Source: Sphingobium nicotianae (lineage in GTDB: Bacteria > Pseudomonadota > Alphaproteobacteria > Sphingomonadales > Sphingomonadaceae). From it: a stretch of DNA of 64,000 bases. Shown here one piece after another: positions 8,553-15,405 of this stretch; positions within the stretch are counted from its first letter, which is position 1, and each line of letters begins with the position of its first letter. Both the position numbers and the translations under genes were made by a program. The stretch covers positions 186,001 through 250,000 of the forward strand of contig NZ_JAHGAW010000004.1 of the NCBI RefSeq assembly GCF_018603885.1, read 5' to 3'. The notes below the pieces were generated by a model. That model saw only the letters and a program-made list of their open reading frames with translations. It was not told the DNA's origin and ran no database searches.

Positions 8553-8846
8553 TCAACTCGCGCCTGGCGGCCCACCGTTCGCGGCCGTTGGGCGATCGGT
8601 CCCGCTGACGCCGAGCAGTTCGTCCCGCAGTTCCTGAATGACCTGCCTGGCTTTTTCACGCGCATCTCGGGATGGGCGTGCATAGTGCGTCAGTCCTTCG
8701 AGAGGCGCGCTGGCATAGCTAAAGGCATTGCTGACCACGCCGACATGTCCGCGCCGGATCATCTCGATCAAAAGGCCGGTCAGGAGGGACCGCAGCGCGA
8801 GATTTTCGGCCGTAATATTGGCGAGTAAGGCGTCTAGATCGCTCAT
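8553..8846 (-). CDS. small conserved helical protein, function unknown
   Basis: A 97-residue protein. The first 30 residues (LDALLANITAENLALRSLLTGLLIEMIR) form a heptad-like helix, then comes a central aromatic stretch and a second helix (DAREKARQVIQELRDELLG) before a disordered tail. No known domain is recognised. It is the first gene after a textbook EcfG-type promoter (GGAAC-N16-CGTT, 8897-8921) and is followed by the SDR and GH130 genes. This placement strongly suggests a general-stress-induced protein. Confidence 0.7.
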   Translation of the reverse strand: MSDLDALLANITAENLALRSLLTGLLIEMIRRGHVGVVSNAFSYASAPLEGLTHYARPSRDAREKARQVIQELRDELLGVSGTDRPTAANGGPPGAS

Positions 8847-8896
8847 ATCATCCGCTGATCGAAAGCTCCGGCGCAGTCATTTGGCCGCATCGATGC

Positions 8897-8921
8897 AACG
8901 GCAGCGTGGCAAAGACGTTCC
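8897..8921 (-). promoter_or_regulatory. EcfG-type general stress promoter
   Basis: On the minus strand GGAAC, 16 bases, then CGTT: an exact match to the alphaproteobacterial sigma-EcfG consensus (established for Sphingomonas, Caulobacter and Methylobacterium). It lies about 50 bases before the start codon of the 97-residue gene at 8846 and would drive that gene, the SDR and GH130. Confidence 0.8.
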
Positions 8922-8964
8922 CCTCGCCTCCGCAGTTTTAATCTGGAGCAATGTGATAAATTGA

Positions 8965-8982
8965 GAGGGCCGAAATGGCCTC
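8965..8982 (-). terminator. rho-independent terminator after the TolA-like gene
   Basis: Read on the minus strand, GAGGCC, a five-base loop ATTTC and GGCCCTC form a hairpin followed by the T-rich TCAATTTAT. It begins directly after the stop codon of the gene at 8983-9549 and separates it from the next EcfG-type promoter. Confidence 0.65.
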
Positions 8983-9549
8983 CTAGTCTCCCACCGCCCA
9001 TTCTTCGACGCGTCGATGATAATGCGCCAACGCGGCGTCCCGCGCCGTCGTCAGCTTTTGCAGGGCCCGATCATGGTCGGAGGCCAGACGCTTGCGTTCG
9101 TCTTTCAGCGCACGTTCCTTTTCTGCGAACGCCTGCAGTGCTTGACGATAGCTGGTCTCGATTTTCGCGATCGCCCTTTCGGCGCGATCGACCGCCGCCC
9201 GGCTGGGCCGTGAGCGCCTTGCCTTCTCCGCTCTGGCGCTCTGGCGACGATTGGTCGGCGCGCCCGCTTGCGGCTGTTCCGTTTTCTTGCCGGAACGTGC
9301 TGGATTGGCGCGCCGCTCGGGGAGCGCCTTAAAATGCTGGGCATCAGTGCCCCGCCTCACGCGAATGACCTGACCAGGCTTGCTGAGCGGCTCGCGCGTC
9401 AGATCGGCATCATCGACCTTTTCGGCCAGCCCGCGTGCGAACAGATCGGCCTCGGCCCCCCAGGCTTGCAGAGCCGCCTTCTGGCTCGGCGCGGCGACAT
9501 AGGCGTCATGAAAGCCGATCGGCGTTCGGAAGACCTTGAGCTTCGCCAT
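8983..9549 (-). CDS. TolA-like coiled-coil stress protein, function unknown
   Basis: A 188-residue protein beginning MAKLKVFRTPIGFHDAYVA. The first 75 residues look folded; the middle is basic and disordered (RSGKKTEQPQ onward); residues about 110-180 form a long charged coiled coil (EKERALKDERKRLASDHDR). Homologues in sphingomonads are often labelled cell-envelope TolA-like on the strength of the coiled coil only. The frame continues upstream to a GTG at 9591, but the EcfG-type promoter at 9558-9582 lies inside that extension, so the ATG at 9549 is the credible start. The predicted transcription start would then fall within a few bases of the ATG, leaving no room for a ribosome site: a leaderless message. 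Confidence 0.75.
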   Translation of the reverse strand: MAKLKVFRTPIGFHDAYVAAPSQKAALQAWGAEADLFARGLAEKVDDADLTREPLSKPGQVIRVRRGTDAQHFKALPERRANPARSGKKTEQPQAGAPTNRRQSARAEKARRSRPSRAAVDRAERAIAKIETSYRQALQAFAEKERALKDERKRLASDHDRALQKLTTARDAALAHYHRRVEEWAVGD

Positions 9550-9557
9550 GGGGAGGG

Positions 9558-9582
9558 AACGAGACGTGTCTGGGAATGTTCC
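9558..9582 (-). promoter_or_regulatory. EcfG-type general stress promoter
   Basis: Minus strand GGAAC, 16 bases, CGTT: exact consensus. The -10 element ends nine bases before the ATG at 9549, which decides the start of the TolA-like gene and predicts a leaderless or nearly leaderless transcript. Confidence 0.8.
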
Positions 9583-9766
9583 GCCGCACACCGTCCCGGC
9601 TCATGACTCGCGGCAAGCCTGGTCGATGAGGCCAGGAATGAGGGGCAGCAATTCGCGCGCGGAATCAGGACATGCGCGCCTCCCGCCTCCCGCCTTTCGA
9701 CGCAACGAACCGGCCCGGCCAACGATCCATGAGGCATCCCTTTGCCATATCGAGCGTTGCGCGGTC

Positions 9767-10705
9767 ATGGCGCGATGGGATCATGTCCGGGCGAATGTCG
9801 TGCTGTACGGCGCGCTGGCCGCCAATCTCGGCATCGCGATCGCCAAGTTCGCGGCGGCGGCGATCACGGGCTCGTCCTCGATGCTCACAGAGGGTGTGCA
9901 TTCGGTCGTCGACAGCGGCAACCAGCTCCTGCTGCTCTACGGGCAACATAGCGCCAAGCGACCACCCGATCGGTCGCATCCCTTCGGCTATGGCCGTGAA
10001 CTCTATTTCTGGGCGTTCGTCGTCGCTATCCTGATCTTCGCGGTGGGCGCCGGCGCTTCCATCTATGAGGGCTGGGCTCATATCGAAAAGCCGGAGGCGC
10101 TGCGCGATCCGCTGATCAACTATATTGTGCTGGGGGTCGCGTTCGCGCTGGAAGGCACATCCTGGGCGATCGCGATAAAGGAATTTGGCGCCAGGCGCGG
10201 GGGTCTTGGCTGGTGGCAGTCCGTGCGCCGCTCGAAGGATCCGGCGGGGTTCATCGTCCTGTTCGAGGATAGCGCGGCTCTCCTCGGCCTCGTTGTCGCG
10301 GGGTTCGGCATATGGGCCAGCCACCATTATGGCGATCCACGGATCGACGGTATCGCATCCGTGGTGATCGGACTCGTCCTCGCGCTCGTTGCGGTCTTGC
10401 TTGCGCGTGAGGCCAAGGGGTTGCTGATCGGGGAGAGCGCCGACCCGCTGCTTATAGAGCAGTTGTGGAAAGCGATTGACGGCCGGCCCCAGATCACCGC
10501 CGTCAACCACATCCGCACGATCCACACGGCGCCCGACGCCGTCTTCGTCGCGATCAGCGCCGACTTCGAGGATGCGCTCACCATGGGAGAAGGAGAGAAT
10601 TTGATCGAAGCGATCGAGGCCGAATTGAAGGCTGCATTTCCCGAACTGACGTCCATCTATATTCGTCCGGAAAAACGCGCCGACGCCTGGATTGCACCAA
10701 ACTAG
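9767..10705 (+). CDS. cation diffusion facilitator (CDF) family transporter
   Basis: A 312-residue inner-membrane divalent-cation/proton antiporter (Zn2+, Co2+, Fe2+ or Mn2+ efflux in this family). Transmembrane segments begin at VVLYGALAANLGIAIAKF; the metal site motif HSVVD (HxxxD) is in TM2 at about residue 44 and the paired site in TM5 (RIDGIASVVIG). The C-terminal 90 residues form the cytoplasmic metallochaperone-like domain (PQITAVNHIRTIHTAPDAVFV). The frame is open upstream, but MARWDHVRANVV at 9767 is where family similarity starts. The stretch 9550-9766 before it contains the divergent stress promoter. Metal specificity is not resolved. Confidence 0.9.
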   Translation: MARWDHVRANVVLYGALAANLGIAIAKFAAAAITGSSSMLTEGVHSVVDSGNQLLLLYGQHSAKRPPDRSHPFGYGRELYFWAFVVAILIFAVGAGASIYEGWAHIEKPEALRDPLINYIVLGVAFALEGTSWAIAIKEFGARRGGLGWWQSVRRSKDPAGFIVLFEDSAALLGLVVAGFGIWASHHYGDPRIDGIASVVIGLVLALVAVLLAREAKGLLIGESADPLLIEQLWKAIDGRPQITAVNHIRTIHTAPDAVFVAISADFEDALTMGEGENLIEAIEAELKAAFPELTSIYIRPEKRADAWIAPN

Positions 10706-10825
10706 GCCGCATTTGCGTGGACCGCATAAGCTCGGATCGACATCAGAGCAGCCACGTCGTGGGCGAAGGGGCGTCGCCGCGACCACGATCCGCAACGATC
10801 TGGCCGAGGCGACGCCGCTTCACCG

Positions 10826-13054
10826 TCAAGCGGAGGGCTGTGCGTCGAGGTCGACGGTCAGTTCGCGCGGCCAGAAGCGCAGGGCACGGCAAGCCTCGAT
10901 GAAGTTTTTCGCGTCGGCGGCTTTGCCGAGGGGCAAACAGGCTTCATCGAGCTTGTCCGCAATCCCGGCTGCGGCGAAGATCGGTTCGGCTTCAGCGCCG
11001 ACGCCGATATATTTGCAGTGGGCGAAGGCATCGGTGACGAAGTCCTTTGCGGCAGCGTCGAGCGCCAGGAGGGCCGCGCCCTCGCTCGAGACCAGGACCG
11101 CGACGGCATCGAACAGGACCGAGGGACCGCCATCGATCTTGTGCTTGGCCGCGACGGTCGTGCCATCCGACAGCGTCACCCCGGCGATCTTGGGAGCGAT
11201 GACCTCATAGACCGCGCCCTCGGCATCGACCGCCTTGATCAGCGCGGCGAAAATCGCGGCGTCGGCGCCGTCGCTCAACAGCATGCCGAGCTTGCGTCCT
11301 CTGAAGCTGGCCGGGCCATTCTTGACAATGCTCAGCTTGTCTGACGCCGGGAGATCGGTGATCGTGGGACGAGCGGCGACTGCCGGATCGGGGAGGGCGA
11401 GACCAAGGCCATCCGCAACGGTCGCGGCGAGCCTGGCATCGATGTTGAGCAAGTGCGAGACGGTGCGGGAGCGGATGTCGGGCCTTTCGACCTTCGACAG
11501 CTCGAACACCAGCGCGTCGCCGATATGCTTCTGCTCGATGGGCGTCTGGCTGATGAAGAACTGGCGCGCCTGGCTGTAATGATCGGCGAAACTATCCGAG
11601 CGAACGCGCTGCTTCGGCCCTTCGGCGGTTTCGGCGAAAGCGATCGCTCCGCGCACCGGATCCTCGCGCGGTCCGCCTTGAGTGGCGCCCCAGCTGTTCG
11701 GCTCATAGTTCACGCGCCCGATCGGGTTGCGCATCGCCATGTGGCCGTCCTGCTGAAAATGGGCCATCGGGCATTTGGGCGCATTGATGGGGATGTGCGT
11801 GAAGTTGGGGCCGCCCAGGCGTTTGATTTGCGTGTCGAGATAGGAGAAATTCCGGCCCTGCAGCAGCGGATCGTTCGAGAAGTCGATGCCGGGCGGGACG
11901 TTCTGCGTGCAGAAGGCGACCTGCTCGGTCTCGGCGAAGAAATTGTCGACCACCCGGTCCAGCACAAGCCGCCCGACCACCCGGATCGGAACGAGCTCCT
12001 CGGGGATGATCTTGGTCGCGTCGAGAATGTCGAAATCGAAGCTGTCGGCGAACGCGTCGTCGAAGAGCTGCACGCCCAGCTCCCACTCGGGGAAGTCGCC
12101 CCCATTGATCGCGTCCCACAGGTCGCGCCGATGGAAGTCCGGATCGGCGCCGTTGATCTTGACGGCCTCGTTCCAGACCACCGACTGCAGGCCCTGCTTT
12201 GGCTTCCAGTGGAATTTGACGAAGGTCGATTTGCCGTCGGCATCGAGCAGACGGAAGGTGTGGACACCGAACCCTTCCATCGTCCGATAGGAGCGCGGAA
12301 TGGCCCGATCGGACATCGTCCACATGATCATGTGGAAGCTTTCGGGGGTCAGGCTGATGAAATCCCAGAAATTGTCATGCGCCGTCTGCGCCTGCGGAAA
12401 ATTGCGGTCCGGCTCGGGCTTGGCCGAATGGACGAGGTCGGGGAATTTGATCGCGTCCTGGATGAAGAAGACCGGGATGTTGTTGCCGACCAGATCCCAA
12501 TTGCCTTCCTGCGTGTAGACCTTGACTGCGAAACCGCGCACGTCGCGGGCAAGATCGAACGAGCCCTTGGAGCCGGCGACTGTCGAGAAGCGCACGAACG
12601 CCGGCGTGCGCTCGCCCACGCGCTGGAAAATGTCTGCCCGCGTCACATCGGACAGACTGTCCGTCAGCTCGAAATAACCATGCGCGCCATACCCGCGCGC
12701 ATGAACGACCCGCTCGGGAATGCGCTCATGGTCGAAGTGGAAGATCTTCTCGCGGAAGTGAAAGTCCTCGAGCAGGGTCGGACCACGCGCGCCCTGCTTC
12801 AGGCTGTTCTGGTCGTCCGAGACCGGGATGCCCTGCTGCGTCGTCAGGACAGCGACATCCCCCTCCGCGACCTGGTGAGTCTCGCCGCCGCCGCCCTGGC
12901 TCTCGCCATAGGAAAAGCTGATCGCGGCGTCCCCGGGCACGGGCGAAGCCTTCCGAGGAGACTCGCCTCCCACATCGGCGCCGACAAGGTCGGGAGGCGT
13001 CATTTTGCCGGAGTTTTTCGCGGATGCTTTGGGCAATGCAGGCTTCTTGGCCAT
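10826..13054 (-). CDS. katE: large-subunit catalase (HPII/KatE type)
   Basis: A 742-residue monofunctional heme catalase that decomposes hydrogen peroxide in the cytoplasm. The distal catalytic histidine is at about residue 118 in [11 protein letters not shown], the partner asparagine is in [16 protein letters not shown], and the proximal heme tyrosine is in the FSYLDTQ block near residue 395. After about residue 580 comes the extra flavodoxin/DJ-1-PfpI-like C-terminal domain that defines the large-subunit class ([18 protein letters not shown] onward). The N-terminal 90 residues are basic and disordered. An EcfG-like promoter (13151-13178) lies about 100 bases upstream. The gene is divergent from a Crp/Fnr regulator. 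A hypothetical antisense frame over it is a coding shadow. Confidence 0.96.
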   Translation of the reverse strand: MAKKPALPKASAKNSGKMTPPDLVGADVGGESPRKASPVPGDAAISFSYGESQGGGGETHQVAEGDVAVLTTQQGIPVSDDQNSLKQGARGPTLLEDFHFREKIFHFDHERIPERVVHARGYGAHGYFELTDSLSDVTRADIFQRVGERTPAFVRFSTVAGSKGSFDLARDVRGFAVKVYTQEGNWDLVGNNIPVFFIQDAIKFPDLVHSAKPEPDRNFPQAQTAHDNFWDFISLTPESFHMIMWTMSDRAIPRSYRTMEGFGVHTFRLLDADGKSTFVKFHWKPKQGLQSVVWNEAVKINGADPDFHRRDLWDAINGGDFPEWELGVQLFDDAFADSFDFDILDATKIIPEELVPIRVVGRLVLDRVVDNFFAETEQVAFCTQNVPPGIDFSNDPLLQGRNFSYLDTQIKRLGGPNFTHIPINAPKCPMAHFQQDGHMAMRNPIGRVNYEPNSWGATQGGPREDPVRGAIAFAETAEGPKQRVRSDSFADHYSQARQFFISQTPIEQKHIGDALVFELSKVERPDIRSRTVSHLLNIDARLAATVADGLGLALPDPAVAARPTITDLPASDKLSIVKNGPASFRGRKLGMLLSDGADAAIFAALIKAVDAEGAVYEVIAPKIAGVTLSDGTTVAAKHKIDGGPSVLFDAVAVLVSSEGAALLALDAAAKDFVTDAFAHCKYIGVGAEAEPIFAAAGIADKLDEACLPLGKAADAKNFIEACRALRFWPRELTVDLDAQPSA

Positions 13055-13150
13055 GAAATGATCCTCGCGGGTTGGGGTGGGACGTCGGAACGCGCGCTGG
13101 TCCGGATCGCGTCAGACGGAAGGCTGCGGGCGGAGGAACAGCGCAACTTC

Positions 13151-13178
13151 GAAACCCGGTCCTCGCAGCGAAAGTTCC
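13151..13178 (-). promoter_or_regulatory. EcfG-like promoter before katE
   Basis: Minus strand GGAAC, 17 bases, GGTTTC. The -35 is exact; the -10 has G instead of C at its first base. The same variant with the same spacing occurs before the hemerythrin gene (14767-14792), which argues against chance. Confidence 0.65.
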
Positions 13179-13305
13179 TCGCCCGTCTCGAAATTAACCT
13201 GCGTCATCACGATTGAGCGCGCGGCCCCCGCAACGGGCGGCCCCATTGTTCGTTGGAGACGGGTGCGCAGCGACTATCCCCGAACCGGCCTGAGGCGATG
13301 CCGTC

Positions 13306-14043
13306 ATGTTCACTGACAGATTCCTCAGATTCCGGCGCGGCGTCAAACTTGAACCGGAGGAGCGTCGGCGGCTCGAAGCCGGCATCAGCGAGGTGCGCAC
13401 GCTGGCGCCGCGAACGACCATCGTGAAAGCCGGCGACGTCCTCAGTCAGAGCACGCTGCTGATTGAAGGCATCATGTCACGCTTCATCGATGACCGACGG
13501 GGTCTGCGCCAGCTGGTCGCGGTGCATGTGCCGGGAGACTTCGTCGATCTTCACGCCTTTCCTCTCAAGGTGCTCGATCATGATGTCGCGACGATGACGG
13601 CCGCGACGGTCGCGATCGTGCCGCATGCGCAACTCGACGCGATCATGCATGAAATGCCCGAACTGACACGCAAGCTCTGGTTTGCAACGCTCATCGATGC
13701 GGCGATCCATCGCGCCTGGCTGTTTCGCCTCGGCCGTCTCGATGCGATCGGCCGGGTCGCGCATTTTCTGTGCGAGACGAACGCGCGCCTCGTGCTGGCG
13801 GGCCTGAGCGATGGCAGACGCTTTGCGTTGGGCCTCAACCAGACCGACCTCGCGGAGATTTGCGGCCTTACCAATGTGCATGTGAACCGGGTGATGCGAG
13901 CCCTGCGCGAGGAGCGGCTCTGTGTTTTCCGATCGTCGCTCGTGGAAATACTGGCGCCTGAAAAGCTTGCTGCACGAGGCCAGTTCGACCCGGCTTATCT
14001 TTACATCGATGATGCGCTTGCCGAACGCCCACCCTCTGTTTGA
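13306..14043 (+). CDS. Crp/Fnr-family transcriptional regulator
   Basis: A 245-residue regulator with an N-terminal cyclic-nucleotide-binding-like beta-roll (residues about 25-140, including LIEGIMSRF and AVHVPGDFVDLHAF) and a C-terminal winged helix-turn-helix (LGLNQTDLAEICGLTNVHVNRVMRALREERL). No four-cysteine iron-sulfur set of Fnr is visible, so it is probably not an oxygen sensor of the classical kind. It is divergent from katE, with 251 bases between, and is followed by two small stress-type genes. It may act on katE or on its own downstream genes; that is a positional inference. Confidence 0.92.
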   Translation: MFTDRFLRFRRGVKLEPEERRRLEAGISEVRTLAPRTTIVKAGDVLSQSTLLIEGIMSRFIDDRRGLRQLVAVHVPGDFVDLHAFPLKVLDHDVATMTAATVAIVPHAQLDAIMHEMPELTRKLWFATLIDAAIHRAWLFRLGRLDAIGRVAHFLCETNARLVLAGLSDGRRFALGLNQTDLAEICGLTNVHVNRVMRALREERLCVFRSSLVEILAPEKLAARGQFDPAYLYIDDALAERPPSV

Positions 14044-14054
14044 AGGTTGTAGTC

Positions 14055-14261
14055 ATGAGTGACCCCGCCAATTCACCGCGTCCGGCAAATGAGCCGGGGA
14101 TCGCCAGCGCCGAGGATGGCGTGGTCATCCTCGACGGTCCCGCCGGCATCGCGGTCACCATGACGCCGGGCGCCGCCGCCCGGACCGGGCAAAGCCTCAT
14201 TTCCGCTGCCGAGTCCGCCGAAAAGCAGCTTGCCGACAGGCGCGGCGATCAGGATGCTTGA
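14055..14261 (+). CDS. small conserved protein, function unknown
   Basis: A 68-residue protein starting MSDPANSPRPANEPGIASAE. The central GVVILDGPAGIAVTMTPGAA could be a small beta-hairpin domain; the rest is polar. It begins 11 bases after the Crp/Fnr stop and overlaps the next start by eight bases, so it is likely part of that operon. No domain is recognised. Confidence 0.65.
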   Translation: MSDPANSPRPANEPGIASAEDGVVILDGPAGIAVTMTPGAAARTGQSLISAAESAEKQLADRRGDQDA

Positions 14262-14724
14262 TGTCTTCACAAGCTGGACCCGTCTGATGGCGGCAGGGAC
14301 GTCCATAGCCGAAACTGGCCTGCGCGCGTTCGAGACGGCGAGGGCCGCCGGCGAAGTGATTGCGGCGCGCACTCCGATTATCGAAACGGCGATGCGATCC
14401 CCACTGACCGGCGATCATCGCGAGCTGGCTCGTATGGTGCCGGAAAAAGTCGAGGCCTTCTCGCGGGCAGGATCGGCAGCGGTCTCCGCCTGGTGGACGG
14501 CGCAGTCGGCATGGATGGACCATTTGCAACATTTTCACGCTGCAGCCTTGCGAGGGGGCGTGCCGACTCCGGCAGACCTGGGTCGGCTCGGCGAGCGAAA
14601 CACAACAGCCCTGCTGGAGGCGGTCGAAGCGACGGTTCAGCTCGCCTCTGACACCCTCGCGCCTATCCACACGAAGGCCACATCAAACGCCAGACGCCTC
14701 AGAGGGAAGCGCAAGCGGACCTGA
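14254..14724 (+). CDS. phasin-like helical protein
   Basis: A 156-residue helical protein. The ATG at 14254 overlaps the preceding gene, and the frame is open upstream only through that gene's coding sequence. Long amphipathic helices (residues 15-45 TSIAETGLRAFETARAAGEV, 55-85 and 115-140) and the pattern EKVEAFSRAGSAAVSAWW resemble phasins, the proteins that coat polyhydroxyalkanoate granules and act as chaperones under stress. The similarity is by eye and weak, so the name should be read as a suggestion. It sits in a Crp/Fnr-led operon within the stress block. The C-terminal tail is strongly basic (ARRLRGKRKRT). Confidence 0.55.
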   Translation: MLDVFTSWTRLMAAGTSIAETGLRAFETARAAGEVIAARTPIIETAMRSPLTGDHRELARMVPEKVEAFSRAGSAAVSAWWTAQSAWMDHLQHFHAAALRGGVPTPADLGRLGERNTTALLEAVEATVQLASDTLAPIHTKATSNARRLRGKRKRT

Positions 14725-14766
14725 CGCCAAATCATATTGATCCGTGTTGATTTCCGCGGGGGGCAA

Positions 14767-14792
14767 GGAACCTCCCGCAGTGGAGCGCGGTT
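14767..14792 (+). promoter_or_regulatory. EcfG-like promoter before the hemerythrin gene
   Basis: GGAAC, 17 bases, GGTTTC on the plus strand, 44 bases before the ATG at 14836. Architecture and -10 variant are identical to the katE promoter. Confidence 0.65.
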
Positions 14793-14835
14793 TCCCGAAA
14801 GACCGGAAATCCGGTGCCCATTCAGGAGACCAGCC

Positions 14836-15381
14836 ATGTCCATCCTCGATCGCTTCATCGCCGCAGTGACGCCACCCGAGACAGAAGAGGCGCGCCTCGA
14901 AGCGCGGACCAAGGCAACCCAGGCTGCCATGCCGGGAGACTGGCTCGATCAGATTCTCCAGCACCACATGGACATCGAAGATGCCTTCGCGCAGGTCAAA
15001 GCCGCGTCCAATGCTGCCGCCCGCACGAGCGCGCTCAAGACCCTCGGCATCCTTCTCACCGGGCATGCGATCGCGGAAGAGTCGGTCATTTATCCGGCCC
15101 TGGCGAAGGACGGCGAAAAGGCTCATGCCGGTCTTGGCTATGACGAGCAGGCGATGGTCAAAGTGCAGATGGCCTTGCTCGAACGGCTCGAGCCCATGAG
15201 CCAGGACTTCATCGACAAGCTGGAGCATATCGAAGGCGCCGTGGCGCACCATGTTTACGCCGAGGAAGGCAACTGGTTCCTGGACCTCAAGGACAGCGCG
15301 TCGGCAGAAGAACAAGCGGTGCTCACAAAGCGGTACGCCGAGGAATATGAGCGCTATGTCGGAGCGGACGCGCCCGCCTGA
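14836..15381 (+). CDS. hemerythrin domain-containing protein
   Basis: A 181-residue four-helix-bundle protein that should bind a di-iron site for oxygen, NO or iron handling. Candidate ligands follow the hemerythrin spacing: HHMDIED near residue 43, GHAIAEESVIYP near residue 76, and HHVYAEEGNWF near residue 138. AGGAGACC precedes the ATG, although the frame is open for another 99 bases upstream. Located just after the phasin-like gene and preceded by an EcfG-like promoter. Hemerythrin-HHE proteins are common members of alphaproteobacterial stress regulons; the role here is probably oxidative or nitrosative protection. Confidence 0.88.
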   Translation: MSILDRFIAAVTPPETEEARLEARTKATQAAMPGDWLDQILQHHMDIEDAFAQVKAASNAAARTSALKTLGILLTGHAIAEESVIYPALAKDGEKAHAGLGYDEQAMVKVQMALLERLEPMSQDFIDKLEHIEGAVAHHVYAEEGNWFLDLKDSASAEEQAVLTKRYAEEYERYVGADAPA

Positions 15382-15405
15382 GAGCGTCGCCTCATCGGCG
15401 CTTCG

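Noticed and set aside
11453..13216. Long open frame on the plus strand opposite katE (587 codons)
   Set aside because: It mirrors the GC-rich third positions of katE and has no recognisable family; katE has all catalase motifs.
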